Source: Promethearchaeota archaeon (GTDB lineage: Archaea; Asgardarchaeota; Lokiarchaeia; Sigynarchaeales; SOKP01). Taken from it: 34,954 nt of DNA. This document shows positions 1-8,156 of this stretch, in pieces (within the stretch, counting starts at the first letter, position 1; each line of letters opens with the position of its first letter). Position numbers and translations under genes: made by a program. The notes below the pieces were generated by a model, which was not told the origin of the DNA, searched no databases, and worked only from the letters and a program-made list of their open reading frames with translations. The stretch lies in NCBI GenBank assembly GCA_030620005.1, contig JAUXAJ010000019.1:1-34954 (forward strand), given 5' to 3'.

Positions 1-2
1 AT

Positions 3-1070
3 AATCTCGATTCGCTCCAGAATGCCGTGCTTGGCGCTACGCAGATTGGCACGAAACGAGAAAGGCTCGTGCACTCAAATTCCGTTAAATTGGAGAGTTA
101 ACAAACGCTACAAGCGATAAAGGACCACGAGAAAATTATATATGAGAAAGCCAAAAACGAGATTTCGAGAATTCTTAGTTGTTTGGCATTGCCAAGTTCT
201 CACAAGGACTTGATTTTTAGGATGTTTAGAAAATTCAGGAAAGCTTTAAAGCCAGGGACCAAGTATAGATCTCCTGAAAAATTAGTTCCGTTGTGCATTT
301 ATTACTCTCTAAAGCTTCAAAATGCGTCTATAAATCAAAAGGAACTCTTGGATGTCTCAAAGATCACGAAAAAAGAGTTTAACGCTTTTAAACTTCAAAT
401 AAAATTATTTATTCCAGAATATACTGAGAGAAATAGGAAAGATTACATTTTACAGAAAGTTTTAGAAATTTCTGAGCAATTTGAATTGGGCATGGAATTC
501 TTTTACCTGAGCAAGAAGATATTGTATAAGTTTTGGGAAGAGATTAAATGCACGACCGATGACGTCATCGCGGGTTTGGTTTCTTCGATTTCTGTTTTAT
601 GTTCGTTTAAGGAAAAAACATCCGTGAGCGCAATTTGCAATAGAATTGGGATTCGCATGAGCACCATTCAAGCTCAGGTTAAAAAGAGAATTTTTGACAG
701 GTTTCAGGTCAATGGATTTACAACTCTTAAAAAATCAGCCGACATGTTAAGAAAAATAATGGTCAAGATGGGCATGATCTATCTTTCAAAAAATCTAAAT
801 GTCGACATTGTTAAAGTGGAGATAGAGGTTGGAAGCGCTTCTAATGTGTTCAACGCTCTTAACAATTTTGATTATTATTTTTTCATGATAAGAGATTTAA
901 GGAACGATGTCATATCTCTTGAAGCGAAGTTTAATAGGGAAATGAATTCCATTACCACCGTTCAAGACGAAGATTCAATTAATTCAAATGTTCAAGAGCA
1001 TGGTTCACTTGAAATCAGGGTCTGGAAGCATTCTAATCATAAAGGACCGCCTTTGGAGTGTCTTGCTTGA
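3..1070 (+). CDS. tfb: Transcription factor B (TFIIB-like), 5'-partial, interrupted by an in-frame TAA
   Basis: General archaeal initiation factor that bridges TBP and RNA polymerase at promoters. Two cyclin-fold repeats can be read: the first around 130-430 (motif KPGTKYRSPEKLV), the second around 530-760 with the typical helix-turn-helix SVSAICNRIGIRMSTIQ. The same frame is open from the first base of the window and reads like the TFB linker (LGATQIG, then SNSVKLES) up to a TAA at 99-101. It then continues as linker and cyclin sequence (KDHEKIIYEKAKNEISR). The zinc ribbon lies outside the window. Downstream of the stop there is no ATG or GTG before the cyclin fold; TTG at 183 would start inside it. 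A C-terminal domain of about 90 residues follows the second repeat. Either the gene is a nonsense pseudogene or the stop is a sequencing error. Family assignment is firm; functional status is open. Confidence 0.85.
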
Positions 1071-1090
1071 TGTGGGTCTAAGTACTGACC

Positions 1091-1131
1091 TTTTTTTTTA
1101 CACGAGTCTTTTTTTTTGCTCTCTTTTTTTT
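1091..1131 (+). terminator. Tandem oligo-T terminator
   Basis: Three runs of eight or more T lie within 45 nt, starting about 20 nt after the TFB stop. No hairpin is needed. This is the usual form of intrinsic terminator in archaea. More T-runs continue to about 1250. Confidence 0.6.
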
Positions 1132-1243
1132 CCGTTGTTGTTCTTGTTTCTATAGAATTCACTTTTTTGTTTTTTTTGTGATGTTGTCTAATTTGTTTTT
1201 GTTAAATGTATTTTTTTTCTAGTGTCGTGTCATGAAATTCTGA

Positions 1244-1259
1244 ATTTTTTTTTTAAATA
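1244..1259 (+). promoter_or_regulatory. T-tract plus TATA box (TTTAAATA)
   Basis: A run of T passes directly into TTTAAATA about 48 nt before the GTG start at 1306. It is a looser version of the T6C-TATA signature seen at other genes in this window. Confidence 0.45.
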
Positions 1260-1305
1260 CTTACGGTTTCTAACATGTTAATAAAAATCATATCAAAAAT
1301 AATAA

Positions 1306-4014
1306 GTGATTAAAACGAGATTTAAAGCTGTTTTATTTGCATGGGTTGTAGTAATGGTAATATCATGCGTTCCTTTAGCTACTCGAGATGAAATGTTAAC
1401 TACAGAACTTACTCAATTCGACAAATCAGCGGATTTTAATCAACCAAGAGTGAAGGGTCTTGATGTTAGTTCAATTAGCAATTTAGATTTGATACAGGAA
1501 GCTCTTTCGACTAAATACAACAATTTCACGGAATTAAATTACCTCCCTCAAGAATACGAAATTTCTTTACAAGCAACTTATTACGGGTTGCATGTTCTTA
1601 AAGACATGGGAAGGTTATACTTGCTCGAGCAAGAGAAAATTGACGCTATCGTGAGCTACATAACATCGTGCTATAACGAAAGTACTAATCAGTTTGAAGA
1701 CAAGTATTCTGATAGATATCTAAGAGAAAATCGATCATATTTAAGTTCTTTGCTCGAAGTGAATTGTTACGCCATATTATCTTTAGAAATGTTGGATCGC
1801 TTGAATTTAATCGACGAACAAGAAGCAATTGATTTTATTTGGAGTTGCTATAATCCGGACACCAGTGGATTTATTGGTCGACCGTACGACCCCGATTTAC
1901 CTGACGAGTACGAATTGGCAACCATGGACAACATTTATTACGCCATTCTAACGTTGGACATGTTGTTAGAAGATTGGACGGGATATCCAACCGAAAAGCA
2001 AGAACTCATCGATTTCATTGCGAGCTTGCAGAGCACCGATCCAAGTCCTGGGAAATTTGGGGGGTTCGGAAACGACTTGAACGGAGCGATCGACACTTTA
2101 GGAATGCCCGAGCCGAACTTGCTCAGTTCGTATTATTGCGTGAGAAGCTTGGAAATATTCGGCGAAGTTAGTTCCATTGCCATAAACGACTTTCAATCGT
2201 TCTTAGATTACTTGTACGACTACGATAATTCTTATTTCTTGATGTACGAAGAAACGGACAATAGATTATTTTGTAATATCGTTGCGGCTCCGATGGGGTT
2301 TGAATTGGCTCGTATTACGGGTTATACTGCCATATTTCCAGACGCTCGATTGGACGTGATGAATTTTTTAATGGACAATCGAAACTCGTGGGGAATTTGG
2401 AACCAATCTACTAACATTGGATGCTGCGAATTGATCGACGCGTTTCAAACTGTGAGATCCATGAAACGCACGGGTTTACATTCATTCTTTGACGGTAACA
2501 AGATAGCAAGCGCAATGGAATTATTTTACAACGACGGCGGGTATTCTCTCGTTGCTTCCGCTTATTCTTCTCAGGCTTTAGTTCATTCTTTCGTGAGTTC
2601 AATGAAATTCATGGAATGGGATGAAGTATTAAACACCATTAAAAACGACTTATACAAGATCGTGATTAGTTCCTTGATCCACAAAGAGTTTGCACCGTTT
2701 ATTCAAGTGGATGACGATTTATTAATGTTTCGTTCGGAGCCTATCAAGTACGAGCTTAATACTTCTCACGAATATACCTTCATAGCGTTAGATTCAGTAA
2801 AAAAGCTGGGCAAACTAAGTGAATTCGACAGTTCGTTCGATCTTTCAACATTCATATCAGATATAGCAAACTCACAGTTTATTGAAGAAGGATTCAATAA
2901 TTCTGGAGCGTTCATGCCCAACATCGCGCTAAACAACGAGGCCATTAGCGCTGAAATCAGAAATCAATATTACTTTGATTACAAGTATAGTTATTACGCC
3001 GTAAAATCTTTGGAATTAATATACGATTACGATGCCTTGTTAGGAAACTTAAAAAGCGAGCCTTCAATAATCGATAGAAACGATTTGCGCGACTTTACCT
3101 TGAAAAACATTGTAAACACGACATCCACGCTTTATTTAGATTCTCCACGCTCTGACGACAACGAAACCGCCTTAGAAAACACTTATTACACGATTAGCGT
3201 TCTAAAAGCGATAGGCAAGTACGAATTTACCGAATCCGACGAGGAGAAAATCGAGAATTTCGTGGTACAAAGCGTCAATTACACCAATTTAAAAAATTTC
3301 TATTATTGTTATAAGATTAAGGAAATTTTAGATTTAACCATTGATTTCGACGCAATTAAAGTTCAAGCGTTAGTGAGAAGCGCTTATTCAGAAAACGAAC
3401 GCGACTTTTACTCGACTCCCGATGCGAAAATTCGTGACTCCGAAGCACTCGAATGGATTTGCGAAATTGCCCGCGACAAGACCGTGTGCTTGGAAGAATC
3501 GTATCCAAGCGTGGTTACCTTGGGAGACATTATTTCCATGGATGTATATATTTCTCACTTGGTGATTAACGATTTTGGTTCGAACATTAACGTGATTCTC
3601 GAAAGCGAACAACTCGGGACCATAACATTCGAAAACATGTCTAATTCCCACTTTTACAAGCAGTTCAGCATAGCCGATAAAGAGAGCAATTTTCCAACGG
3701 TCGAAGGAACCATATACGCCTATAACGACACGGATATAATAGCAGAAAAAGCAATTTGCTTTCAGACTTTAAAAAAATCGACCGATACGACTAATCCGAG
3801 CGAAAATCAAGTTCCTTCGGAAAGCGAAAGCGGAGAAAAAACTGAGAACGATCCCGAAAAATCCAATAATGACAGCAATGAAAATATAGATCTTGAATCG
3901 GATAGCAACATTAAAACGATTTTACCCGTGTTATTTACTTCATTAGGCATTCCTAGTGCAATAATGATCGGAACGACCGTATATAGACAAAAATTAAAAT
4001 TGAAAGTGAAATAA
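1306..4014 (+). CDS. Secreted prenyltransferase/squalene-oxidase-repeat surface protein with C-terminal TM anchor
   Basis: A 902-residue protein. The N-terminus (basic MIKTRFK, then a hydrophobic stretch to about residue 22 with a Cys) looks like a signal peptide. The body holds repeated units of the type YYALLTLEMLDRL / IDFIWSCYNPDTSGF, as in the alpha-alpha toroid repeats of protein prenyltransferase beta subunits and squalene cyclases (Prenyltrans family). Repeats are clear at residues about 85-400 and recur at 470-700. After about 745 the sequence turns beta-rich. A low-complexity Glu/Ser/Asn linker (about 820-870) then leads to one TM helix (about 873-895) and a short basic tail. I see no convincing catalytic zinc-ligand set, so a binding or structural surface role is more likely than prenyl transfer. 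The GTG start is preceded by a T-rich promoter. Fold confidence is good; function unknown. Confidence 0.75.
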   Translation: MIKTRFKAVLFAWVVVMVISCVPLATRDEMLTTELTQFDKSADFNQPRVKGLDVSSISNLDLIQEALSTKYNNFTELNYLPQEYEISLQATYYGLHVLKDMGRLYLLEQEKIDAIVSYITSCYNESTNQFEDKYSDRYLRENRSYLSSLLEVNCYAILSLEMLDRLNLIDEQEAIDFIWSCYNPDTSGFIGRPYDPDLPDEYELATMDNIYYAILTLDMLLEDWTGYPTEKQELIDFIASLQSTDPSPGKFGGFGNDLNGAIDTLGMPEPNLLSSYYCVRSLEIFGEVSSIAINDFQSFLDYLYDYDNSYFLMYEETDNRLFCNIVAAPMGFELARITGYTAIFPDARLDVMNFLMDNRNSWGIWNQSTNIGCCELIDAFQTVRSMKRTGLHSFFDGNKIASAMELFYNDGGYSLVASAYSSQALVHSFVSSMKFMEWDEVLNTIKNDLYKIVISSLIHKEFAPFIQVDDDLLMFRSEPIKYELNTSHEYTFIALDSVKKLGKLSEFDSSFDLSTFISDIANSQFIEEGFNNSGAFMPNIALNNEAISAEIRNQYYFDYKYSYYAVKSLELIYDYDALLGNLKSEPSIIDRNDLRDFTLKNIVNTTSTLYLDSPRSDDNETALENTYYTISVLKAIGKYEFTESDEEKIENFVVQSVNYTNLKNFYYCYKIKEILDLTIDFDAIKVQALVRSAYSENERDFYSTPDAKIRDSEALEWICEIARDKTVCLEESYPSVVTLGDIISMDVYISHLVINDFGSNINVILESEQLGTITFENMSNSHFYKQFSIADKESNFPTVEGTIYAYNDTDIIAEKAICFQTLKKSTDTTNPSENQVPSESESGEKTENDPEKSNNDSNENIDLESDSNIKTILPVLFTSLGIPSAIMIGTTVYRQKLKLKVK

Positions 4015-4142
4015 ATAAATAATTATTTTTTAATATCATTATCTTATTTTTTCTTATTATTAATTAATTTATAAAAAAATTTCCTCTTTTAGTTCTATAT
4101 CTATTCTTGAAAACTAATTGATCTTAATTATACCTTTCAATG

Positions 4143-4159
4143 TTTTTTCTTTTTATAAT
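4143..4159 (+). promoter_or_regulatory. T6C-TATA promoter of the winged-helix/Hef operon
   Basis: TTTTTTC is followed by TTTTTATAAT, with the TATA element about 25-28 nt before ATG 4181. This spacing favours a leaderless or nearly leaderless start at 4181 over the upstream TTG at 4118. Confidence 0.6.
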
Positions 4160-4180
4160 TTCGACGAACTATTAATACAG

Positions 4181-4771
4181 ATGCCGTCTAGCTCAAATTC
4201 AGATAATCTGGAAAATGAAATAGAACCCGGATTGAGATTAAGGAAATTATTAATTTTACTTAATCAAGTGATCGCCGCTATTGGTGAATTTAAAAACAAG
4301 TACGACAAGAAATTTAACTTTACCGGATTAATAAAGCATCTTAATCTACCAGAAACGGAGACCGAGGGTATCTTGTCGTTAATTCTAAACTTTCAAGAAA
4401 TATTCGAAGACGTCTTTAAAAATCATCGATTAGAAAGGAAAAATGTCGGTGGCAAGGTGTATTTTATAGCTATAGAAAAAGAATTGCGCCTTACTGAAGA
4501 ACAGGCAAGACAAATCAGCGATATAGTTTACATGTTCAAGAGAATTAAAAAAGGAGAAGGTTTTGACTTGAACTTAAACAATTCCAAGTTGATTACAAAC
4601 ATTAAAATCCTAAGAAAACAACATTCGTGCTTATTTAAAAGTAACGGAAGTAACAAGGCATATCCTTCAGAACTGTGTCAAAAAATGGGCGACACGCTCC
4701 TTTCTTGTTATAAATTCAATAAGAAAGTGGAGTCTTTTACCATAAACAATTATCGCATCGTGGTGATGTGA
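4181..4771 (+). CDS. Small winged-helix-like protein, first gene of the Hef operon
   Basis: A 196-residue protein with no family I can name. Residues about 20-95 look like a helix-rich DNA-binding module: a long helix, then TGLIKHLNLPETETEG, which has the spacing of a helix-turn-helix, then a strand-rich wing-like part (GGKVYFIAIEK). A second helical stretch (LTEEQARQISDIVYMF) and a Cys-containing C-terminus follow (two Cys near residue 165-175). No signal peptide or TM. The ATG at 4181 is chosen because the TATA box lies just upstream; the open frame extends to a TTG at 4118. The stop is one nucleotide before the GTG of the Hef-like helicase, so the two are co-transcribed and a repair role is a fair guess. 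Confidence 0.65.
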   Translation: MPSSSNSDNLENEIEPGLRLRKLLILLNQVIAAIGEFKNKYDKKFNFTGLIKHLNLPETETEGILSLILNFQEIFEDVFKNHRLERKNVGGKVYFIAIEKELRLTEEQARQISDIVYMFKRIKKGEGFDLNLNNSKLITNIKILRKQHSCLFKSNGSNKAYPSELCQKMGDTLLSCYKFNKKVESFTINNYRIVVM

Positions 4772-4772
4772 A

Positions 4773-6986
4773 GTGTCGAAATCAACTAGCGTTAAAAATA
4801 GTGAACCGTCCAAGAAGCAAAAAATTGACCCCAGAAAGTACCAGGAAGTCATCGCAAGAAATTGTACGAATAAGAATTCCTTGATTGTTTTACCAACCGG
4901 TCTTGGGAAGACGATCATAGCAATCCTAGTAGCTGAACAGTCCTTGATGTCGGTGCCGTCTAATAGCAAAATAATCGTTTTGGCTCCAACAAGGCCGTTA
5001 ATAAACCAACACTACGAATCCTTTGCCAAGTTCTTTACCGTTCCTGAAGAGAAGTTTTGCTTGTTAACGGGCAAGGTTGCTCCCGAAAAAAGAGCAAAAT
5101 TGTTTCAAGAAAAACAATTATTGTTTTTCACGCCTCAAACGCTAAGAAACGATTTGGTTAAAAAGAAATATGATTTGAAAGGCACTTGCTTGATAATATT
5201 CGACGAGGCACACCACGCTTCGGGGAATTATCCTTACACGTTAATTGCCGACACATACATGGATCAAAACTCTGACGGGAGCATTTTAGCGTTAACAGCA
5301 TCTCCCGGAGCATCAAAAGAAAAAATATCAGCCTTATGCCAGGGCCTGCACATTCCACCTGAAAACATTCACATTAGGAATAGAAAAGACGAAGATGTCA
5401 AGACTTACGTGAAGCCTAGAGACGTGTTCAAGATAGGCGTGCAACTGACTGACTTAATGAAAGAGATTTACTCTACGATCGAAAACATTTTAGAAGAAAG
5501 GTTACAATACCTTTCGCAACTTAATTTTATAGAAAAAAAGTCCACCAAACTACGCGAAGAAATGATCAGAAAAGATTTGCTTAAATTAAACAAGAATCTT
5601 TTAAATGTAATCAAAGGAAGCGGCGATAAAACGGGTGCATATAGCGCATTGTCTGTAAATGCTCAAGCATTAATCTTGTATCACATGTTAGAATTGGTAG
5701 AACAGCAAGGATTGGATGTTTTATTAATTTATTTACACAAATTTTTCAAGCACGCTGTGAAAAAAAACAGTTCGAAAGCACACAGAATACTTGCAACTGA
5801 TATTAGAATAAGACAAATCTTTCAAGATTTAAAAAAGCACCAGCATTATTCGCAAGAAGCGTTAGTTCACCCTAAACAATTGGTGCTAAAAAGAGTTGTA
5901 TTAGATGAGCTAAATAAATCTTTTTCTCATGGTTCCACGACTAGAATTCTAGTTTTTGTAAAGTTGAGAAATTCCGTGTCAAATATAGTAAAAGGACTGA
6001 AGGAAAACGATGTAATAAAACCAGTAAGATTCGTGGGACAAGCGACTAAATCAAAAGAAGACAAGGGACTTTCTCAAAAAGAACAAATAGAAATTTTAAG
6101 AAAATTTAAGGAAGGTAAGTATAACGTTTTGGTCTCGACGAATGTTGGAGAAGAAGGTCTAGACATTGCAGAATGCGACCTAGTCGTCTTTTACGACGTG
6201 GTGGCCAACGAGATCCGGTTAATTCAACGTGAGGGAAGAACTGCGAGGCATAGAAAAGGAAAAGTGATTATTTTATATTCCAAGGGCACTCACGACGAAA
6301 CTTATTTAAGGATTGCGTTAGGCAAGTTGAAACGCATGAATAAAAATCTTAAGAATTCAAGCGATCTGAAACACTATCATGAGCCTAAAATTACACGAGT
6401 AGATACCAATCAAGAAATAAAAATTGAAACTACGCTCAGAGAGCACGAGAAAAACCAAACAAAAAGGTACGTAAATCTTGGCAATAAACAGCAAAAGCAA
6501 AAACAAGCGACGCTTCAATCATTTATTAGCAACGAAAGAAAAAAAAAAGCAAGAAAGAACCTAGAAGCAAAAAAAAAAATTAGAATCAACATGGCATTTC
6601 CCATGAGATATGGATTACGAAAATGGTTAAAAGAACAAGATATTTTATTTACAGTTGACGAAAGTAAATTTCATATCGTTATTTTCGATGACGTGCTAAT
6701 TCAAATCTACGATCCAAGCGAAAAATCTTTTGATGATTTGATAAGCGAGTTTAAAAAATTCAAGCAAGAGTTTAAGGTGGTCCTGGCGATCTTTGATTTC
6801 GTGTACTATGAAGAAGAAATTAAAGGTCAAAAAGGGCTTGTCAAGCAAGAGATTCTTAGGAGTTTTAGGAGTCACAGTGAAGTCCAAGTAGTTATCATGG
6901 ACAATGTTGAGGAATTATTTTTTATGATCAATACAATTTATAGACATCACGATAAAGAGGCCAACGATAAAAAATGGAGGATATAA
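4773..6986 (+). CDS. hef: Hef/FANCM-type superfamily 2 helicase with degenerate ERCC4-like C-terminal domain
   Basis: ATP-dependent branched-DNA (fork/flap) remodelling enzyme of the archaeal Hef/FANCM/Mph1 group. 737 residues. Walker A PTGLGKT at 41-47, DEAH at 144-147, motif III TAS at 175-177, the helical insertion typical of this group at about 220-380, and motif VI QREGRTAR at 485-492. A lysine-rich linker (520-605) carries QATLQSFI (578-585), close to the PCNA-binding PIP consensus. Residues 606-737 have the position and strand/helix pattern of an ERCC4/XPF nuclease domain. The diagnostic ERKxxxD is not there: the matching stretch reads FDDVLIQIYD. No HhH tandem follows, unlike nuclease-active Hef. 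The protein is therefore probably helicase-only, like the FANCM C-terminus. GTG start 1 nt after the upstream gene; the stop overlaps the next gene. Confidence 0.88.
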   Translation: MSKSTSVKNSEPSKKQKIDPRKYQEVIARNCTNKNSLIVLPTGLGKTIIAILVAEQSLMSVPSNSKIIVLAPTRPLINQHYESFAKFFTVPEEKFCLLTGKVAPEKRAKLFQEKQLLFFTPQTLRNDLVKKKYDLKGTCLIIFDEAHHASGNYPYTLIADTYMDQNSDGSILALTASPGASKEKISALCQGLHIPPENIHIRNRKDEDVKTYVKPRDVFKIGVQLTDLMKEIYSTIENILEERLQYLSQLNFIEKKSTKLREEMIRKDLLKLNKNLLNVIKGSGDKTGAYSALSVNAQALILYHMLELVEQQGLDVLLIYLHKFFKHAVKKNSSKAHRILATDIRIRQIFQDLKKHQHYSQEALVHPKQLVLKRVVLDELNKSFSHGSTTRILVFVKLRNSVSNIVKGLKENDVIKPVRFVGQATKSKEDKGLSQKEQIEILRKFKEGKYNVLVSTNVGEEGLDIAECDLVVFYDVVANEIRLIQREGRTARHRKGKVIILYSKGTHDETYLRIALGKLKRMNKNLKNSSDLKHYHEPKITRVDTNQEIKIETTLREHEKNQTKRYVNLGNKQQKQKQATLQSFISNERKKKARKNLEAKKKIRINMAFPMRYGLRKWLKEQDILFTVDESKFHIVIFDDVLIQIYDPSEKSFDDLISEFKKFKQEFKVVLAIFDFVYYEEEIKGQKGLVKQEILRSFRSHSEVQVVIMDNVEELFFMINTIYRHHDKEANDKKWRI

Positions 6987-7516
6987 AATGGACTAAAGAC
7001 AAAACGCCATATTTAGTGTTTGCGTGTAGCAAATGCGAATAGTATATCTACACTAAAACCACGCAAAAAATTAAGAAATGCGTGAGATGTAGAAGAACAC
7101 ACCAAGTTAAAAACATCTTGAATTCTGGAGAAATAGTTCTAGGTATTACTGAAGCGATGAAAGTTGTTAAAACCAAGCAAAATGAGTTAGCCTTCAAGAA
7201 ACACGGTAGGAATCCCGATTTACGTTCTTTAAGCGAATTTCGAATTGTCTCAAAAAAGAAAGAAAAAAATTCTTTCAACAATCGTGTTAATTTAGAAGAT
7301 CAAGAAAAACCCAGCACATTGGAAAGGGTAACTAACATTCTTGAAGAATTATCAAGAACATCTAAGAAATTTCCTCGTTACATAGTAGAAATGACGGCCG
7401 AAGATAAAGGAATCTCAAACGAAAAATTAAACAAAGTGTTGTGGAAACTTGTAAGAAAAGAATTTTTAATTCAACTTGAAAACAATTACTTTAAAATAAA
7501 GAAAGCATTAACATGA
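6974..7516 (+). CDS. DUF1922-like zinc ribbon plus C-terminal winged-helix protein, with in-frame TAG
   Basis: ATG at 6974 overlaps the end of the helicase gene by 13 nt. It opens a frame that reads PYLVFACSKCE, then TAG (7040-7042), then YIYTKTTQKIKKCVRCRR and on without another stop to TGA at 7514-7516. The two CxxC pairs on either side of the TAG form one zinc ribbon of the archaeal DUF1922 type, so the stop falls inside a single domain. Downstream, residues matching TLERVTNILEELSR to NNYFKIKKALT look like a winged-helix C-terminus. Without readthrough only the part from GTG 7082 could be made, and it would lack the first CxxC. Either a CAG-to-TAG nonsense change, a sequencing error or a recoded TAG. 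Position in the operon suggests a repair or replication accessory factor. Confidence 0.65.
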
Positions 7517-7540
7517 GAAAAAAAAAAAAAAAGAATAAAA

Positions 7541-7708
7541 TTAATTTTTACTATTCGTCAAGGTTACGAATTGCTTTATTGCAATGGAAAATTCTTCGAG
7601 CATTATTTGCTTGAATGCTGGCTCCTTACTTACGAATGGAATTCTTTCGTTTCCTGAAAGAATATCTTCAGCAGGATCTTCATTACCATAGGTATTATAG
7701 CCAAGCAT
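7541..7708 (-). CDS. Short hypothetical protein, 55 residues
   Basis: ATG (complement of 7706-7708) to TAA at 7541, encoding 55 residues with mixed, protein-like composition (starts MLGYNTYGNEDPAEDILSG, ends KQFVTLTNSKN). AGGAG lies about 13 nt upstream of the ATG. It lies in the same direction as, and downstream of, the Hel308-like helicase, and converges on the zinc-ribbon gene. No family recognised. Moderate support because it is short. Confidence 0.4.
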   Translation of the reverse strand: MLGYNTYGNEDPAEDILSGNERIPFVSKEPAFKQIMLEEFSIAIKQFVTLTNSKN

Positions 7709-7775
7709 TTTTTTGGAACTTACTCCTGAACTCGTTTTTTATTCACCTTTTATTTTATTTTTTTTATTTTTTTTG

Positions 7776-8066
7776 TCAAAACTTAAATCTACTCAAGAAT
7801 TGTTTTAAAAACAGTTTCATATAATATCTCTGACTCTTACAATAGTCTAACTTCTGGTCGCGAGTAAGATTAATGCAATTGAGCAATATTTCGTGAATAC
7901 TTTTAGTTATTTCAATGTATTCCTTAGAATCGTTTCTAATAACAAGATTTAGCTCTTTTTCTGTCAGTGTCTCTCTTGTACTTGACGAACGCGAATTACA
8001 AACGCAAAAATATGCCTTTTCTCGATTTAAACCTGTTTTATCGTTCGATTTTGCGTTCGCTTTACT
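7776..8066 (-). pseudogene. Decayed ORF downstream of the Hel308-like gene
   Basis: A minus-strand frame is open for 96 codons (8066 down to the TGA at 7776-7778) with strongly protein-like sequence, for example REKAYFCVCNSRSSSTRETL and IEITKSIHEILLNCINLTRD. It has no ATG, GTG or TTG near its 5' end and is preceded by two close TGA codons (8073-8075 and 8067-8069). A T5C-TTTAAATA promoter lies just upstream at about 8121-8136. Promoter, coding look and missing start together suggest a gene that has lost its 5' end through a frameshift or stops. No homologue recognised. The rest of the 7517-8156 gap is A/T tract. Confidence 0.45.
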
Positions 8067-8120
8067 TCACGCTCAAGTTTTTTTAAGAATTGCTACTTGT
8101 TAGTTAGTTATTTCTGAATT

Positions 8121-8136
8121 TATTTAAAGAAAAATT
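8121..8136 (-). promoter_or_regulatory. T-tract-C-TATA promoter, minus strand
   Basis: The complement reads ATTTTTCTTTAAATA, the same signature as at 14743 and 16057. It faces the decayed ORF ending at 7776. Confidence 0.45.
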
Positions 8137-8156
8137 TATGCAATTTCTATGATTAT

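Noticed and set aside
1974..2171. Plus-strand ORF inside the toroid-repeat protein
   Set aside because: Out-of-frame shadow, basic low-quality composition.
7615..7824. Phe-rich plus-strand ORF of 69 codons
   Set aside because: It is the reverse of A-rich sequence and overlaps the better-supported minus-strand 55-residue ORF; its composition is a T-tract artefact.
7915..8103. Plus-strand ORF of 62 codons
   Set aside because: Antisense to the decayed minus-strand frame, which is more protein-like.
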